The notes under the pieces are model-generated. The model was given only the letters and a program-made list of their open reading frames with translations, did not search any database and was not told where the DNA came from. A stretch of DNA of 64,000 nucleotides, from contig MU400515.1 in assembly GCA_022578965.1 (NCBI GenBank), positions 434,001 through 498,000 of the forward strand. Reading direction: 5' to 3'. Made by a program: the position numbers and the translations under genes. Below, piece by piece: positions 23,119 through 35,280 of the stretch. The DNA comes from Xylaria sp. FL1777. Its lineage: Eukaryota; Ascomycota; Sordariomycetes; Xylariales; Xylariaceae. Numbering within the stretch: the first letter of the stretch is position 1; every line of letters begins with the position of its first letter.

Positions 23119-24116
23119 TTATGCAGTCACGGCAGTGCTGGCGGCGGGGGCTGTTGTCGTCTTCTCGGGGAACTGGCCAGCATCGTGGACACGTCCGTAC
23201 CGGGTGAAGGCTATTCAGAGCATTAGAGTACATTCCTCTACAATCATGTATTAAATGCCATTGATGGTAGATTACTTACCCAAGTTGAGCTGACCGTAGT
23301 CCCAGGTGCGAGAGAGGAAGATGAAGGCGAAGGACAAGGCGGGGACCAACAGGAAATCCAGAATGCCGAAGAAGATGAAACCGGGAGTGACGCCAATACG
23401 GTTTCCGCCATCAGTCAGACCAAAGGCAATGGGGTACAGAAGCCAGAGTAGGTTGACCCAGCCGGCAAGTAGCGTGTGGTCGCGTGATACGCCTACGCGC
23501 TTAGCTGAGGAGGCAGCACTGAATGTGCTGAAGGCGAGCAGCAACCATGAGATAGTGCCGAATGCGAAAAATCCCCATTTGTAGTTCGAAACGGTGTATG
23601 CTGAGACCAGGTATGAGACGATCCTAAGTCCAATTAGTACCAGTTTCTCAATTTTCTTACTGCGTTAATTGTCAAGGTTTATGTAACTTACCAGGTCCAC
23701 GACAGGAAGATATTGTAGATGATAGTTGCCCACGGCACGCCGCTAAGGAGACCGAGAGCAGTGATGATGGATGGGAAGCTCACAACCCAGTTCACATACT
23801 TGGGCCAGAAGATTTGTCGGGTCAACTCAAAGCTCGGCTTGGAGTTAACTTCGCTAACGAGTGAATAACCGAGATCTGATGCTTGAGCGAAGTAGGTAAT
23901 TGTACCGACAAGCAGGGCGATAGTGAAGAGATAGTGGAAGATCTTCTCGCCAGACCGAGCCACAAATGTTAGACCGAAGAAGATGATGAATGAGAAAAGG
24001 TAAAGAGCTGTAACTGCCCACAGCCAGTCGCTGCCGTTCACACTGAGCTCCTCACTACCAGCCGGCGGGTTCGACTCGAAGGCAGCGTTCCCACGACCTA
24101 GCAACAGAGCAGGCAT
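23119..24116 (-). CDS. Opsin-related seven-helix protein (HSP30/YRO2-like), no Schiff-base lysine
   Basis: A microbial-opsin-fold plasma membrane protein of the fungal ORP/HSP30/YRO2 group, usually stress-induced. Three exons (24116-23692, 23623-23280, 23210-23119) with GTAAGT donors join cleanly into 286 aa, a normal length. Seven hydrophobic helices are visible from about residue 30 to 250. Compared with bacteriorhodopsin, the helix C segment is WPKYVNWVVSFPSIITAL: Arg82 becomes Lys106, the proton acceptor Asp85 becomes Asn109 and the donor Asp96 becomes Ala120. In helix G (FFGILDFLLVP), Asp212 is kept as Asp231 but the retinal Lys216 is Val235. Retinal-pocket WxxYP in helix F is kept (W202, Y205, P206). 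It should therefore not bind retinal covalently or pump protons. The C-terminal tail is short and Thr/Ala-rich. Related proteins are linked to heat, solvent and acid stress. Confidence 0.9.
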
Positions 24117-26610
24117 ATTGAGAATATGACTTGAACTGGTCTTTATGGATGACGATGATGATCCTATATGGACGTTACTGGGCGACGTCTGCTGGTAATG
24201 ATACTATTTCACACTAGGCTTTGTTTGACTCGATAGATGATGAAACAAATGAGGCAGTGAAGGGAGGAGGGGTAACATTTATATCTGCTAGAATTATTGA
24301 GTCACCCTCGAATGGTGAGCGAGGGCTCGGATCTCGATCCAGGCAAATATTGCTTCATCTCGCGGAATGGAAGACTCTAGGCGGGCACCCAGTGTGGTGT
24401 AAGTCCGAGCAGCCCGAAAGCAGTCCAATCTCATGATCGACTGACGTCTGACAAAGGTGGTGATGATAAATCACACCCAAGCATATATCTGTCACCGGAA
24501 GAGCCAGTTAGCTTCTTTGTTTCCCGCCTAGGTCTAGCAACCACTAGGTCAGGTGTTGATTTGAGGCCGGGACGCGAGTGGATCGAGCGGCCTTTGCTGC
24601 ATGCACTTTAACAGCCGACGATCTCTCTACTTAGCAGGGACCAACCGAGAAACTTCCCCGGAGCATCCACAACGAAGCCCAAACAATGTTATTCTTTGGC
24701 TTTTGTCACACTAGATTACTAAGTAGAAGCAATTGGCTACCCCAGCTAGCTAGCTAGCTAGCTGGTTATGCTTGGCAGTTTCTATCACCCCAGATACTAC
24801 CATGTACGTGTAGATTGGTACCATACTGCGTACGCGCTTCGAGTGAAGAGTTGTTGGCATCGCTCGTAGCCTACACTTGTAGCCTACGCCGCGAACAGTA
24901 CATAAAAAGGCGTAACAGCGAGAAGTGCATGAAAGCGGGACAATTCTTTGTGAGAATGGCTAGGTCGGCAGAAGCCCCTAGAAGCGAGGCCCGAGACGCC
25001 TTGGGAATCAAATTGTCGCAAACAGCCGGCAGCACCGGAAGGCATAATTGGTGATTTGAAGGAATCGACCAAATGGTGTCGTCGAACCAGGAAGCGCAAA
25101 AGCCGACCAAGGTTGGCGGGCCGGCAATTGCCGGTGACTCCCGGGTCGAATGTCGTCAATGTCGTGACACATGACGATCGAATCAGACGTTTTGCACATC
25201 TATGCATTGGACCACGTCTGGCTAGGCCCGGCATCAAATAAACAGAGGGTGGCCCCAGTTTACCGTGGGATAGTGTAGATAATGGCCGCGGCCGATCACC
25301 GACAGCGATTCATGGCCTATAATGCAGTAGATATTATTGCTCCTTCGGTGTAGGTACTTGGACAAGTAACGACGTCAACACGGCCTATGAGGAGTCGGCT
25401 TGATGATGATGCTCATGGACAGCACGAACACCCAGCAGCTCAGGTAGTAAATGTTACGCGATCACATCATGCATGTACAGTCTGCTGCGTATACTGTACA
25501 CATACATACATGTATGTGACAGTCACGACAGAGACGAACGAGGGGAGAAAATACTGTCCGAGTGGGGTGAGACATCCATCCAGAGCCTCACATCCCGCCT
25601 TATTGCCTGGGCATGTCGGTAGTTGACGTGATTTGGACTGTACTGTCTGTAGTAGTGTACTCTACAGTATATACACTACCGGTAGTAGTGAGTAGTGTCT
25701 AGGCAGAATCCAGGGTTCTGTCTATGCGTAGGGTTAGCTGGCTGCATCTCAACGTGGTACCCCATTTATGCAAGAAGGAGAATTAGGTGGTGATCAGCGA
25801 GTGCAACGGTCACCTACTACCCAAGTTATGCACTTCTCTGTACGTAGTATGTACTTACTATGCGGGTTTTGTTGCTTGGGTAGGTCTCCGAAAATAGATG
25901 GCAATCCGTGGAATCGAGGTGACTCAGTCGGCCGTCGAAATAGCTTCGGATGGGCCGGCAAGCACTTCTCGTTGTCCGGGCATTCCATCCATCCTGTGAC
26001 CATAAGTAGTGGCGGAATTGTTTGTAGTGTTGAAGATTCCTGTTGCCAATTGGCCTGCTTACACAAATTCTGCACATAATATTGACTAATCTGCACATAA
26101 CTCGCAACTCACATCCATGATGATCTATGATACCGGGCGGTACTAGGTAGGTAGACTAGGTGCTTACTGAGTGCATGCAGAAGGTCATGTGCATCCAATT
26201 CGCTAAAGCTACAATTATGAATTTCATAATTATGTAGTACGTAGTACGAAGTATGTGGGATGAAAAAGCGAATACGCATACCGGTAGGCATAGTCAGCAT
26301 GTGGCGCTAACAACATACAGTACCACCCCATCTCCTGACCTTGATGATATCAAAGATATTTTATACTCACCACTCATTGTTACATTGTTACCCAAAGAGG
26401 CACTTTATCACGACATCATAGTGCCTAAGGCATTACATTAACGGCGCCACCAAAATATCCCCGTCAAAGCACCCACTTCTGTCCGCTGCCTGGGTTACCG
26501 GCACTTATAGTAGTCCGGGCTTGCTTATTAGTCATCTCCACACCATCTATCTATCTACCGGTATCTACACTATATTACACTACACTACACTACATACATA
26601 GATCCATACA
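24117..26610. other. Divergent intergenic region
   Basis: About 2.5 kb between two divergently transcribed genes, so it holds both promoters. Several overlapping 60-110-codon frames at 24.8-25.3 and 25.8-26.1 kb lie on opposite strands and are unrecognisable. A GCTAGCTAGC run is at 24744-24763, and short ACTAC/ACATAC repeats lie just before the DUF7704 gene. Confidence 0.6.
24744..24763. repeat. AGCT tetramer repeat
   Basis: About five copies of the self-complementary tetramer AGCT, so the stretch is also a palindrome. It is intergenic. Confidence 0.85.
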
Positions 26611-27090
26611 ATGTCCGCATCACCAATCCCAAGGGCCTACCGCCTGCTCTTCACGACCTTCGAGCCCCTGCTGGCCACGGCGGGCGCCATCCAGGCCTTC
26701 TTCTTCCCGGCGGCGCTGCTGGGCTCGACGGTGCCGAGCGTGCCGTACGCGCCGGCGCTGTCGCCGCTGTTCACGCAGATGACGGGGTCGTGGCTCATGC
26801 TGGCCTTCCACGACTTCGTGACGCTGCGGTCCGACGACGTGCGGGACGACGTGCGCGTCTGGCGGCACACGCTGGCCGCCTCCGCCATCAGCGACGTCTT
26901 CTACACGGCCAGTCTCATCCAGAGCATGGGCCCCGCCTGGTTCTTCAACCCGCTGCGCTGGAGCGCGATCAATGCTGTGGCTGTCTTCACGACCGTGACC
27001 CCGTTTATCGGCAAGCTTTTCTTTCTTGCGGGCGTGGGACTGCCGAAGGCTGGAGCGGCGAGGAAACGGGACGAGAGAAAGACGCAATAG
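26611..27090 (+). CDS. DUF7704-type small integral membrane protein
   Basis: A single-exon, GC-rich gene of 159 aa. Four hydrophobic segments are visible: about 13-35 (LFTTFEPLLATAGAIQAFFF), 55-75, 88-108 and 118-142. The layout IPRAYRLLFTTFEPL at the N-terminus, the middle SWLMLAFHDFVTLRS.DD.RVWR and the end FIGKLFFLAGVGL match the fungal DUF7704 membrane family. The role is unknown. The tail is short and basic (ARKRDERKTQ). The coding strand is far richer in GC, especially at third positions, than the flanking DNA, which separates it from the long antisense frames over the same interval. Those antisense frames are shadows. Confidence 0.85.
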   Translation: MSASPIPRAYRLLFTTFEPLLATAGAIQAFFFPAALLGSTVPSVPYAPALSPLFTQMTGSWLMLAFHDFVTLRSDDVRDDVRVWRHTLAASAISDVFYTASLIQSMGPAWFFNPLRWSAINAVAVFTTVTPFIGKLFFLAGVGLPKAGAARKRDERKTQ

Positions 27091-27470
27091 TAGAAGCTTT
27101 CGTAATTTGTTTGGGATTAAGCACATCCTCGCGTACTGGCCCTTGTTGAACTTGTTACGCCGTAGGATATCATGTTACATTTTTTTGAGGCGAAGCCATA
27201 TTGGCTAAGTCGTACTCGTTTGGTGCCCTGACGCACACCACAAGTGCCCCGGGTTAGCTATGTTGAGAAAACTAACGCGTATTCGCCTCATCATAAAATA
27301 CACCCGTTAAATACATTTGGTCCGGACGCCTTGCGCCAGTTATGCTCGGTTCCCGCTGCGTCTACTGTTCATGCTAATACAAACTTCAATAGTCGTTGAA
27401 GTGCCCGTGCCGCTATATAATCACACAACCCACCATCATTAATTCAACTCTTACCACCAGTATCAATCCC
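27091..27470. other. Convergent intergenic spacer
   Basis: 380 bp between the ends of two convergent genes. No gene is seen; it should contain both polyadenylation regions. Confidence 0.7.
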
Positions 27471-30400
27471 TTAATAACCATGTTTCATCTGCCATAGGGC
27501 AGATTTGGCGCGCTCTCGCACGTCTAACTCATCATCACTCTGACCTAGGCTTTCCAACTTCTTAAGAAACCCCAAGTTCCTTAGTTCAGTGGCCCGTTGC
27601 GAACATGCACTTGCGTCGCTCATGTCGTCTTGCCAAGTCAAATTGTTAATCAGGTGACACAACGCCACTCGTACTTCCCGATCCTGGCTGTTAAACAGCT
27701 TTGCTAATTGTTTGAGCAGATCTGTCTGTGCGATAACGAGTTGCCGATGTCGCGGTATGCTTGCGGCGATATGTACCAATATATATATGACTGCTTCTAT
27801 GATCTTCACTTGAGGGGGAAGAACCCGAGTCTCGCTACCACTGGTGCCTCGTCGGTTGAAGGGGTGTAGGACCTTGGGCTTTAATTTAGAGGCTAAAATC
27901 GAGAATAGGCGATCCTGGCCTAGGATATTGAGGAGGTGGTCGATCATCTCTGTTGTGTCATTGGTAGAATCTGGGTTGTTTCCAGAGTGTGCGCCGCCGA
28001 TCAAATTCCTGATGAAGCCAAGACCTTGTTCGTGGATAGCGAGATCATCGTGTCTGGCTTTACGAATAGGGTTCTGTTCATTTTCTTTGAGAGCCTCTAA
28101 TTGAGCCTCTGCTAATTGTAGGATTCGAATGTCTGACTTGGGAGAAGTCGATGTATTCTTGTAGAGGGAGCCTGTAAGCCATGATCGACTCTGCTCGTCC
28201 ACAAAGCCCATATCTACGTCTTCGTCCATAACATCTGGAGTGGTCGAAGCTGACTGTCGTTCGGACCGGGCCCTTGCCGAAAAGAGTGCCTCGTCTTCAG
28301 TGTCGTCGCAAATGAGCTTGACTAACCAGCCGGATCCAAGTTCTTCGACGCATTGCTTCTTGTGTTCTATGCTGGCTGAATCGACAAGATGTTTCAGAGC
28401 CCACAGAGCGTTTAGTCTCAATGCTGAATTTTGTGAATGCGCGTGTTCACACAGCACTTTGAGTACACCGGCGTCAACTAGAGGCTAGAATACTAGTTAT
28501 TAGTAAGATGCTCCACAACAACTGCAAGGTAGCACTCACATCTCTCATAGGGCTAAATTCTGTGACGAGATTGCATATACAGGCGGTGGCAGCATTCTGA
28601 ACTTCGACATCGGGATGCCGAAGCAGGCGGAATAAAGGTTCTGACGCCGAGTGGTCAACCAAGGCAGTACGAAGTGTATTAACTGACCGGGACAGCATTC
28701 GAATGGCATAACACGCCGCAACGATGACAGATACAGGGTTCTGGTCAGGGAGGAGCGGTTTGCTTCTAGAGCTGCCACGATACAACACATCTTGATCTTT
28801 TCGCTTGGAATTACCAGGAAACTGATTCAGTGAGTCGATTATGTAGGTCACCACTTCTTGGTCTACAATCGCTTTACGGTAGTCTTCTTTGAAAGTCGCC
28901 AGTGCACCAAGCGCCCTTAGAGTGGTCTCTCTCACCCTTCTGCGGTGAATGAGTTGCGGATGCTGGCCTTCGTCGCCTAACTGGCGTTCGGATGGGAGAC
29001 TGCTTGCGGCGTCAATGCCGTCACCATTCGGTGACCAGGGGCGAGATTCTGCGGCGGTTAAGGGTGTGTCATAGCTACTCTTCAGTAGCTTACATATTGT
29101 CTTAACAGCACTGCATTCAAATGCGGCCTTCTGCATAGACTCACTATCTGTGATGAGGCGAGCGAGGACTGAGGGTGTCTCTTCAATGATGTCTAGTTTC
29201 GCTCTTAGATCACGGCTCATCCAACTATTCCCAGGTTCCTTCATCTTCGCCTCTGCGTCTTCGAGGAGCCCTAATAGGACAGGGACCACCAACAACCCTA
29301 TGCTCGCCTCTCTTATTTTGTAGGCAAATCCGGTTTTGAGGAGGGAGGTGAGCACCGAGGCGGCCATTAACACCTCACTCCCGTGACGCGTGCGTACTAG
29401 ATGAATAAGCCACGGCACTAGTGGGGTTTCAACGTCTGCTACATCTATATCCGCATTCCGCGCCGTATTCTCTTCGGGTGGGGTCCAAGACACCAGACTT
29501 GTCTGGAGTTTCGAGGATGGGCGACCGTTAGTAGTAGGACTCTCTCTAGAAGATTGGATGCTCAGTGAAGAGAACCCTCCGTCATTCCCATTTGCCCGAG
29601 GATACGATGGCGTCCTAGGGAGCAGCAAATCCATGATCTCGGGCTCCTTCGGCCTTGAGGGTCCCCGCCTTGGCAGCACAATAAACTCGGGCGGGGATTT
29701 GGGATATTGACTCCCGCCATTGTTGAAGTTGGGGAAGATGGCAAGGATAGAAGGGGAATATACGAGATTGCAGACACGGAAGGGTGAGTCGCTAATAATA
29801 GCAGCAACCGCGCCAAGCACCTCATCCAAGCCTCCGATTGAGATTGGGGGCTCCGGTATGTAGTCCCCTAACCCTTCTATTCGAGCACGCACCTCGGCCT
29901 TCGGCAGTACGTATCCCTCGGCTACTGCAAAGGTTGCGATCCTCGTAGCAAGCGCGTCCAAGATACCGGCATCTACTAGAGCGGTCTGATGACGTTCTTC
30001 AATACAGAGATTCCTAATAAGTGATGCGACGATTGTTATCTGAGCCTCGGTTTCGCGACTCAACGTCCGCTGCGATAAGATCTGGCGTAAGCTCTCTAGA
30101 GAATTATCGGTAAATATGATGTCGGCTAGAGACACGAGACTAATAGCAGAAGATGCCGAAACAGATGCCGTAGCGACTGTCAAGTCCTTTATTACGCGGA
30201 GGGCGGCGAGAACGATTTCGGGATGCTCGTTTTGGAGGTAGGTTTCGCTCAAGACGGCTGGCAACACTCGTGAAGCGAAAAGAGGGAACAAGAACGCAGG
30301 ACCGGCTACAGATTAGGAATAAAATAAAATCATTAGCTGCGAGTTGCGATTGTTAACAGGGGGGGCAAGACTCGTGGCATACCGGTGGCAAAGCTTGCTA

Positions 30401-30716
30401 GTAGCTGCAAAGCTTGTAACTGGACGGTCTCGTCTTCGGTGAAAACATCGAGGTCCAGGAAAGACTGCCGTGCTGCCTTTCCATTCCTGCTTCGTTCGGA
30501 GCTGTTGTATAGAAGAAGCCTCACGATGTGCGGGATTAGACCGTGTTGAACCCACAGCGTCTTTTTCTGAACATCGCCGACAACATCATTCTTGAGCGAC
30601 CGAAGAGCGGCAATACGGTCGGCGGGACTCGCATTAAGCTGGGCTATAATCGCCTGCGACTCAAGATCCATCTTGGTCAATGGCGAGTTAGAACCTAAAT
30701 ATGCAAAAGGTGCCAA
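27471..30716 (-). CDS. Armadillo-repeat protein, Gid5/Vid28/ARMC8-like
   Basis: A scaffold subunit of the GID/CTLH E3 ubiquitin ligase, which in yeast removes gluconeogenic enzymes when glucose returns. Three exons (30716-30383, 30305-28540, 28484-27471) join in phase to 1037 codons. If translation starts at the internal ATG at 30671 (MDLESQAIIAQL) the protein is 1022 aa. That second start is as plausible and better matches relatives. Helical armadillo-type repeats run throughout, e.g. ERIAALRSLKNDVVG-like at the N-terminus, HPEIVLAALRVIKDLTVA, RETTLRALGALATFK, HPDVEVQNAATACICNLVTEF and SALRLNALWALKHLV. The C-terminal end LGFLKKLESLGQ...DVRERAKSALWQMKHGY fits ARMC8/Gid5. A disordered Ser/Pro insert lies around residues 330-390. 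Shadows of this gene account for the plus-strand frames here. Confidence 0.85.
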
Positions 30717-32041
30717 CTACACGGCAGACTCGTCAACTCCTACCGGTACTCCTAGGGAATGTTGTCTGAAAGACAGGTTGACGGAGGGATGGTCGGCCGA
30801 TCAGGCATTGGACATTGCACTTAGTATACACCGATAATAGATAAGAGCTGAGTACCGGCTTAGGGGCTGGCTCGTGCGCTATCCGGGGAGTTGTGACAGG
30901 GCCGGACAGACTTCCTTGTTCCAGCCATAGAACCAAACCGGCTTACGCTGCCTAATGTAACCTGGCAATTCACACAAATCTGTCTACATATACTTGGGTA
31001 TATAACTGCAAACATGTCTATTTCTTGGGGGAGTTGAACGAGAGATATCCAAGCCAGACAGTTAGGCTGTGTCATATATACATACAGGTATATAAAACAT
31101 AGTACTATTAACTGACTCCATTGGGTCACTGCCTGCTTACAATTATAATTTAAGAATCTGAGAGGCGCAGAAAAAGAGCAAAAGTGAAACAAGAATTGTT
31201 GCCTACCTTTAGGTAAGTTGTATTGAGTAAATCCCGACAAGCACTATACTAACTACCTACCTACCTAACCTATTCGTAGTGTCACAGCTGGACTGATTGA
31301 ACGCTACGGTGCCATGTGTCCAAATGTCATCATCACATTAAGATAAAGCAGAAAGAAGGAAGGCATTTGATGTTAGGTAAGTAGCCTGTTTTATGTATAT
31401 TATCTATCCACATGTGTACCTGCGTACCTTATGTAGGTAGTGTATTCTAAAGGTACCCGACTCCATTACTTTGCGCAGAATATTACCCTAAGTAAGGTAA
31501 TATCTGAAGGTTCCAAGGTTTGAAGGTTAGTGCGTCAGGGCATCGACAATGGCAACCTAATCGAATGACGAGACGGGGACTTGGCCCACTCGGCATGGCC
31601 TAGCCGATGAACCTACACGTACGCAGTAGGCATATCTAAGGTACCTATCTAAGGTGCCTATGCAGTCCTAACAAAATCAAAATCTCCAATAGTGTGATTC
31701 AATGCCAAAGGCCGACAACTTGAGCAGGCAAGCCCTACCTAAGGTCCTGCCTCCAGTCCAGCGCTCAAGAGGTCATGTACGGCTGCTGCGCATCGCCACA
31801 GATTGACCAGCTGCGACGGCTGCGGCCCTGCCTTCACTGAGAGAGCGCCGCGACCTGCCGAGCAGCAGCAGCAGCACAAGCACAAGCACAAGCACAAGCA
31901 CAAGCACAACACACTTCGCCCTAAAAACCCCACCAACGGCGTCGTGCTGCGGTAGCGCACTGGTGCGACCGTCACGGCCTCTCTGACTCGAGCCTTCCGC
32001 TCCTCGACCCCCGCGACACACTCCACGATGCTTCCGAGACC
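30717..32041. other. Divergent promoter region
   Basis: About 1.3 kb between divergent gid5-like and cyclin genes. No gene is recognised. It contains dispersed TACCTA motifs and a GCACAA hexamer repeat in the presumed cyclin leader. Confidence 0.65.
31872..31910. repeat. GCACAA hexamer repeat in the cyclin leader
   Basis: Six near-perfect GCACAA units preceded by an AGC trinucleotide run. It lies about 130-170 bp upstream of the cyclin start codon, so it is probably transcribed. Confidence 0.85.
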
Positions 32042-33274
32042 ATGTTGACCTCGTCTCCTGTCGCGCCCCGGCCCACGAGCGCTTCTGCCTCCCCGCGAGA
32101 CCTCCGCTATGCACCGCCGCCGCTGCCGCCATCGACGACCCGCTCTCCCCACCACTCCCCCAAGATAACAGCCTCCTTGCGCCGCCGGCATTCCAAGCAC
32201 TCGATCTTCCACCCCTCGCCCTCGCCGCCGAGCCCGCACAAGTCGCCCTCGCAGCCCCGGCCCAGGCAGTATGTCGGCGTAGATGCGGCCACGCAGTACT
32301 CACCCATGGAGCCCTTCGACCCAACGGTGCCTCTACGTGCCGCCGATGCGCCTGCTCCGCGCAAACCCACAGCAGCCTCCGTGCCCAAGACGATAGTCAC
32401 ACCGCCTGCCCCGCTGCCCAAGCCCGCAGAACCGCCTGCTGAGGCCACTCCGGAGACTGCCCCGCCGGACAAGCAGTCGACAAACCCCCTCTCCCCTGCC
32501 AAGAGACGCAGCTCGGACGACCATGGCAACGTATTCCCTGTCCAGGCAGGACAGTCCAGCTCTCCAAAACGAACCCGGCCCAACGCAAGCCCTCCCAAAG
32601 TACTACCATCGCGTTACGAGCTATGCGACGTCGAAGATATGGTCGTTCTTATCGCCAACATGATAGGGGAATTGATTGAAACAAACGACTCTTTAGCCAT
32701 GAAGAGCGGGAATCTCACGAGGTTTCATTCTCGGTAAGACGTTCTCCTCTCTCCCCCTCCATCTCCCTCCCATGGCTACGTAGGAATGCTCACCCACCCA
32801 TCTAGGACAGCACCAGGCATCTCCGTCCTGGACTATTTACAACGACTGGCAAAACATGCCACACTGACTCCGCCTCTCTTACTTTCTATGGTATACTATA
32901 TCGACCGTCTATGCGCATTATACACAGACTTCACCATCAACACCTTGACTGTCCATCGATTCCTAATTACTGCGGCAACTGTGGCTGGAAAGGGCCTCTC
33001 TGATTCATTCTGGAACAATTCTTTTTACGCGCGCGTTGGCGGTGTAAAGGTGGCAGAGCTGAAACTCCTCGAGTTGGAGTTTCTCTATAGAGTGGACTGG
33101 AGGATAGTGCCTGTTCCGGAAGTCCTAGAAGCCTATTATAAAGGACTAGTTGATCGCTGTGATGGATATATCATCCAAGAAGAGTTGGAGGACACTACTC
33201 CGGATGATGATGAGATAGATGAGATCGATGATGAGGAAGAAAGTGAAGGACACTGCAAAGAAAACTCGACATGA
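32042..33274 (+). CDS. preg: PREG/Pho80-type cyclin, repressor of the phosphate-starvation response
   Basis: A cyclin partner of the Pho85/PGOV kinase. In Neurospora PREG holds NUC-1 inactive when phosphate is plentiful, and yeast Pho80 does the same to Pho4. Two exons (32042-32733 and 32806-33274) join with an Arg codon split by a 72-bp intron, giving 386 aa. Residues 1-190 are disordered and Pro/Ser/Ala-rich with SP/TP sites. The cyclin box runs from about 195 to 345: YELCDVEDMVVLIANMI, LTRFHSRTAPGISVLDYLQ, LLSMVYYIDRLC, TVHRFLITAATVAGKGLSDS, YARVGGVKVAELKLLELEF and LYRVDWRIVPVPEVLEAYY. The C-terminus is strongly acidic (DDDEIDEIDDEEESE). Other Pcl cyclins are possible, but the box is the Pho80/PREG type. 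Confidence 0.88.
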
Positions 33275-33933
33275 TGAATCATAGGGGCAAGAGTCTTGGA
33301 GTTCGGGGACGGCTTGGGGCTTGATCCCTGGGCAGCATACTATTTCAAAGTTAAACCGCAGCATTAAGTCCCTAATGCGGCATCACTGTACACAAATAAA
33401 CCAACCCACAAGGCAGGTGAAGTGAATCTGGGTTGATTTTGCTGAAACCTTGCCCAGGCTCTTCAGCTAATACACGGGATCTACTATGTAGCTTGTTGTT
33501 CCTACCTAGAAATGAGCTGACAAGCTGATGGATACATTGTTAGAATACAAACACTAAAGTATTTATGACACTTGTTAATTGTACAATGCTGAAGAGACTC
33601 AATGTTCACTTGAGTTCTTTCCTGGTTTCTCTGGTTATGTAATGAAGGTGACACAGACACTCTAACTCTACTGCGTAGTCTAAGCCTTGTCAGTGCCTTG
33701 CTACACTACGTTGCCGATCAAGGAACCTACCAATTACTGCACAGTGTTGGTACGCTAGAAAAGCCCTGGTCAAACTGTCCCACTTACGTATCCCTACCAC
33801 ATTCATTAAGCACCTATCTAAGGTATCCTGTAACGTGCCTTTTTATCCGTAGTCAGCCAGAGTGTCCCTCCTAATCAATAAACTACTTTCAAAGGTTGAA
33901 GCATATTGTGTTCTTCATGCATCATAACACACC
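33275..33933. other. Intergenic (3' of the cyclin, 5' of EMC10)
   Basis: About 0.66 kb, no gene seen. It holds the cyclin 3' end and the EMC10 promoter. Confidence 0.7.
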
Positions 33934-34632
33934 ATGAGGCCAGAGACAATAATAACACGCCTCCTCGGCCTCGCATTGGCAAGCTTCGCCAGCGCCAGCG
34001 ACCGAACGGCTACCATCTACATTCAGGCAGTAACGGCGTCGCCAGCGACACCTGTACCGCTCGCTGAGCTCCAATTCGACACGCTCGCACCCGCCGAGGC
34101 CCAAGTCATCACGTATGAAGCGCCCGAACTACCCGACGAGACGAAGCTTGTGCGCGTCGGCGTCTATGACCCCGCAGCTAAGCAGTGGACCTCGTCGACC
34201 TCCGTTGCGTCCATAGATAATTTCGACAAGGGATATTCGCCAACCCTCATCTTATCGGTAGAACGCTCTGGCGAGCCAATCAGTGCGGCGATCCGTGGCG
34301 TGAGGATTGATGCGGGACAGACGAGGGATTTTGGGCCTCAGGCTGTTGTCCTTGTGACTGCAGCCGGGAAGCAGCCCGATTTGAATAAGCCTGTCATCTT
34401 GTCGCCCGAGGGAAAGCAGGTTGTCCCAGAGGAGAAGACGATGTTTCAGAAGTACGTACAGCCTTACTAAGCTGGAGGAGGACTTCCCCTTTCTTATGTG
34501 CACCTTATACTTCAAGAGAGCTCCTATCCCCTATGTTGCAGAGCTGACTTGCTAACTTTTGGCAGGTACTGGTGGGTGATAGCACTCGTTCTCGTGATGA
34601 GTGTCTTAGGTGGTAGTGACGAAAAGAAATAA
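33934..34632 (+). CDS. EMC10: ER membrane protein complex subunit 10 (EMC10)
   Basis: A luminal/membrane subunit of the ER membrane protein complex, which inserts tail-anchored and multipass proteins. Two exons, 33934-34451 and 34566-34632, join across a 114-bp intron that splits a Lys codon, giving 194 aa. Residues 1-22 are a signal peptide (LLGLALASFASAS). The beta-sandwich part includes TATIYIQAVTASPATPVPLAE, KLVRVGVYDPAAKQWTSSTS, YSPTLILSVERSGEPI and DAGQTRDFGPQAVVLV. The C-terminus MFQKYWWVIALVLVMSVLGG is a single TM helix led by the KYW signature shared with animal EMC10 (FxKYWxxI). The second exon encodes only this anchor, so without splicing the protein would end as a soluble form. 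Confidence 0.8.
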
Positions 34633-35280
34633 TAGATTTCTAATACTTATCCGACGAGTTACGAGAGTTCTTTACCCTTTATTTATATTGTTCACCAAAT
34701 GTCTGCTCAGTGACTTACTAGTTTTGGTTGCTGCCCGTTGTGCCGCAAGTTTTGGGACGTGATAGTATGGAGACCTCGATTTACGCACGAAGACACTCAG
34801 CCCCTTTTGGCTCTATTCTCGAGTTGTCCCTTTGAGGCACCTGGCCTTACTATGCCTTCGTTGTCATTATCTATATCCTTGTTATGGTTCTTTCTAACTG
34901 TACCTGCTGCTGCCCAAGCTCTTACCCTCCTATACTCCTTCCCTCGGTACATATGGAGTTGGAGTCAATGGGAGTCAATGGTACCTAGGTACCTCGCTTC
35001 CATTAACCCCCCTTGGACTAGTGCCTCGACCCTTATCGATACAAGGGCGGTCACGGCAGCGTACTGGCAGAATAGCGCCTGGTGGATAACCTGGCAGCAT
35101 GAATTGGTTGGCTGGCAACTGAGACCACCCAATAAACACTCGGCCTTCTCTCTCGCTCACCTTAACTTTCAAAACCATAACAACTTGCGATTTGCCCCCG
35201 CGCCCTTTCAATCTGGACTTACAGCCTTTTCTTCACTTTAATCTTCACTCAAAATAATCTAATCTTGAACCCAAGTCACA
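34633..35280. other. Intergenic, Chz1 promoter region
   Basis: A 0.65-kb spacer. A 167-codon frame crosses it but has no recognisable domain and looks like chance. A 13-bp direct duplication (GGAGTCAATG-type) sits near 34963-34980. Confidence 0.65.

Noticed and set aside
26620..27126. 168-codon antisense frame, Arg/His-rich
   Set aside because: A shadow of the GC-rich DUF7704 gene.
31773..32598. Long antisense frames over the cyclin gene and leader
   Set aside because: Caused by the Pro/Ala/Ser-rich coding strand and the GCACAA repeat; the plus strand carries the conserved cyclin.
34738..35241. 167-codon frame before chz1
   Set aside because: No domain; it spans the chz1 promoter and looks like chance.
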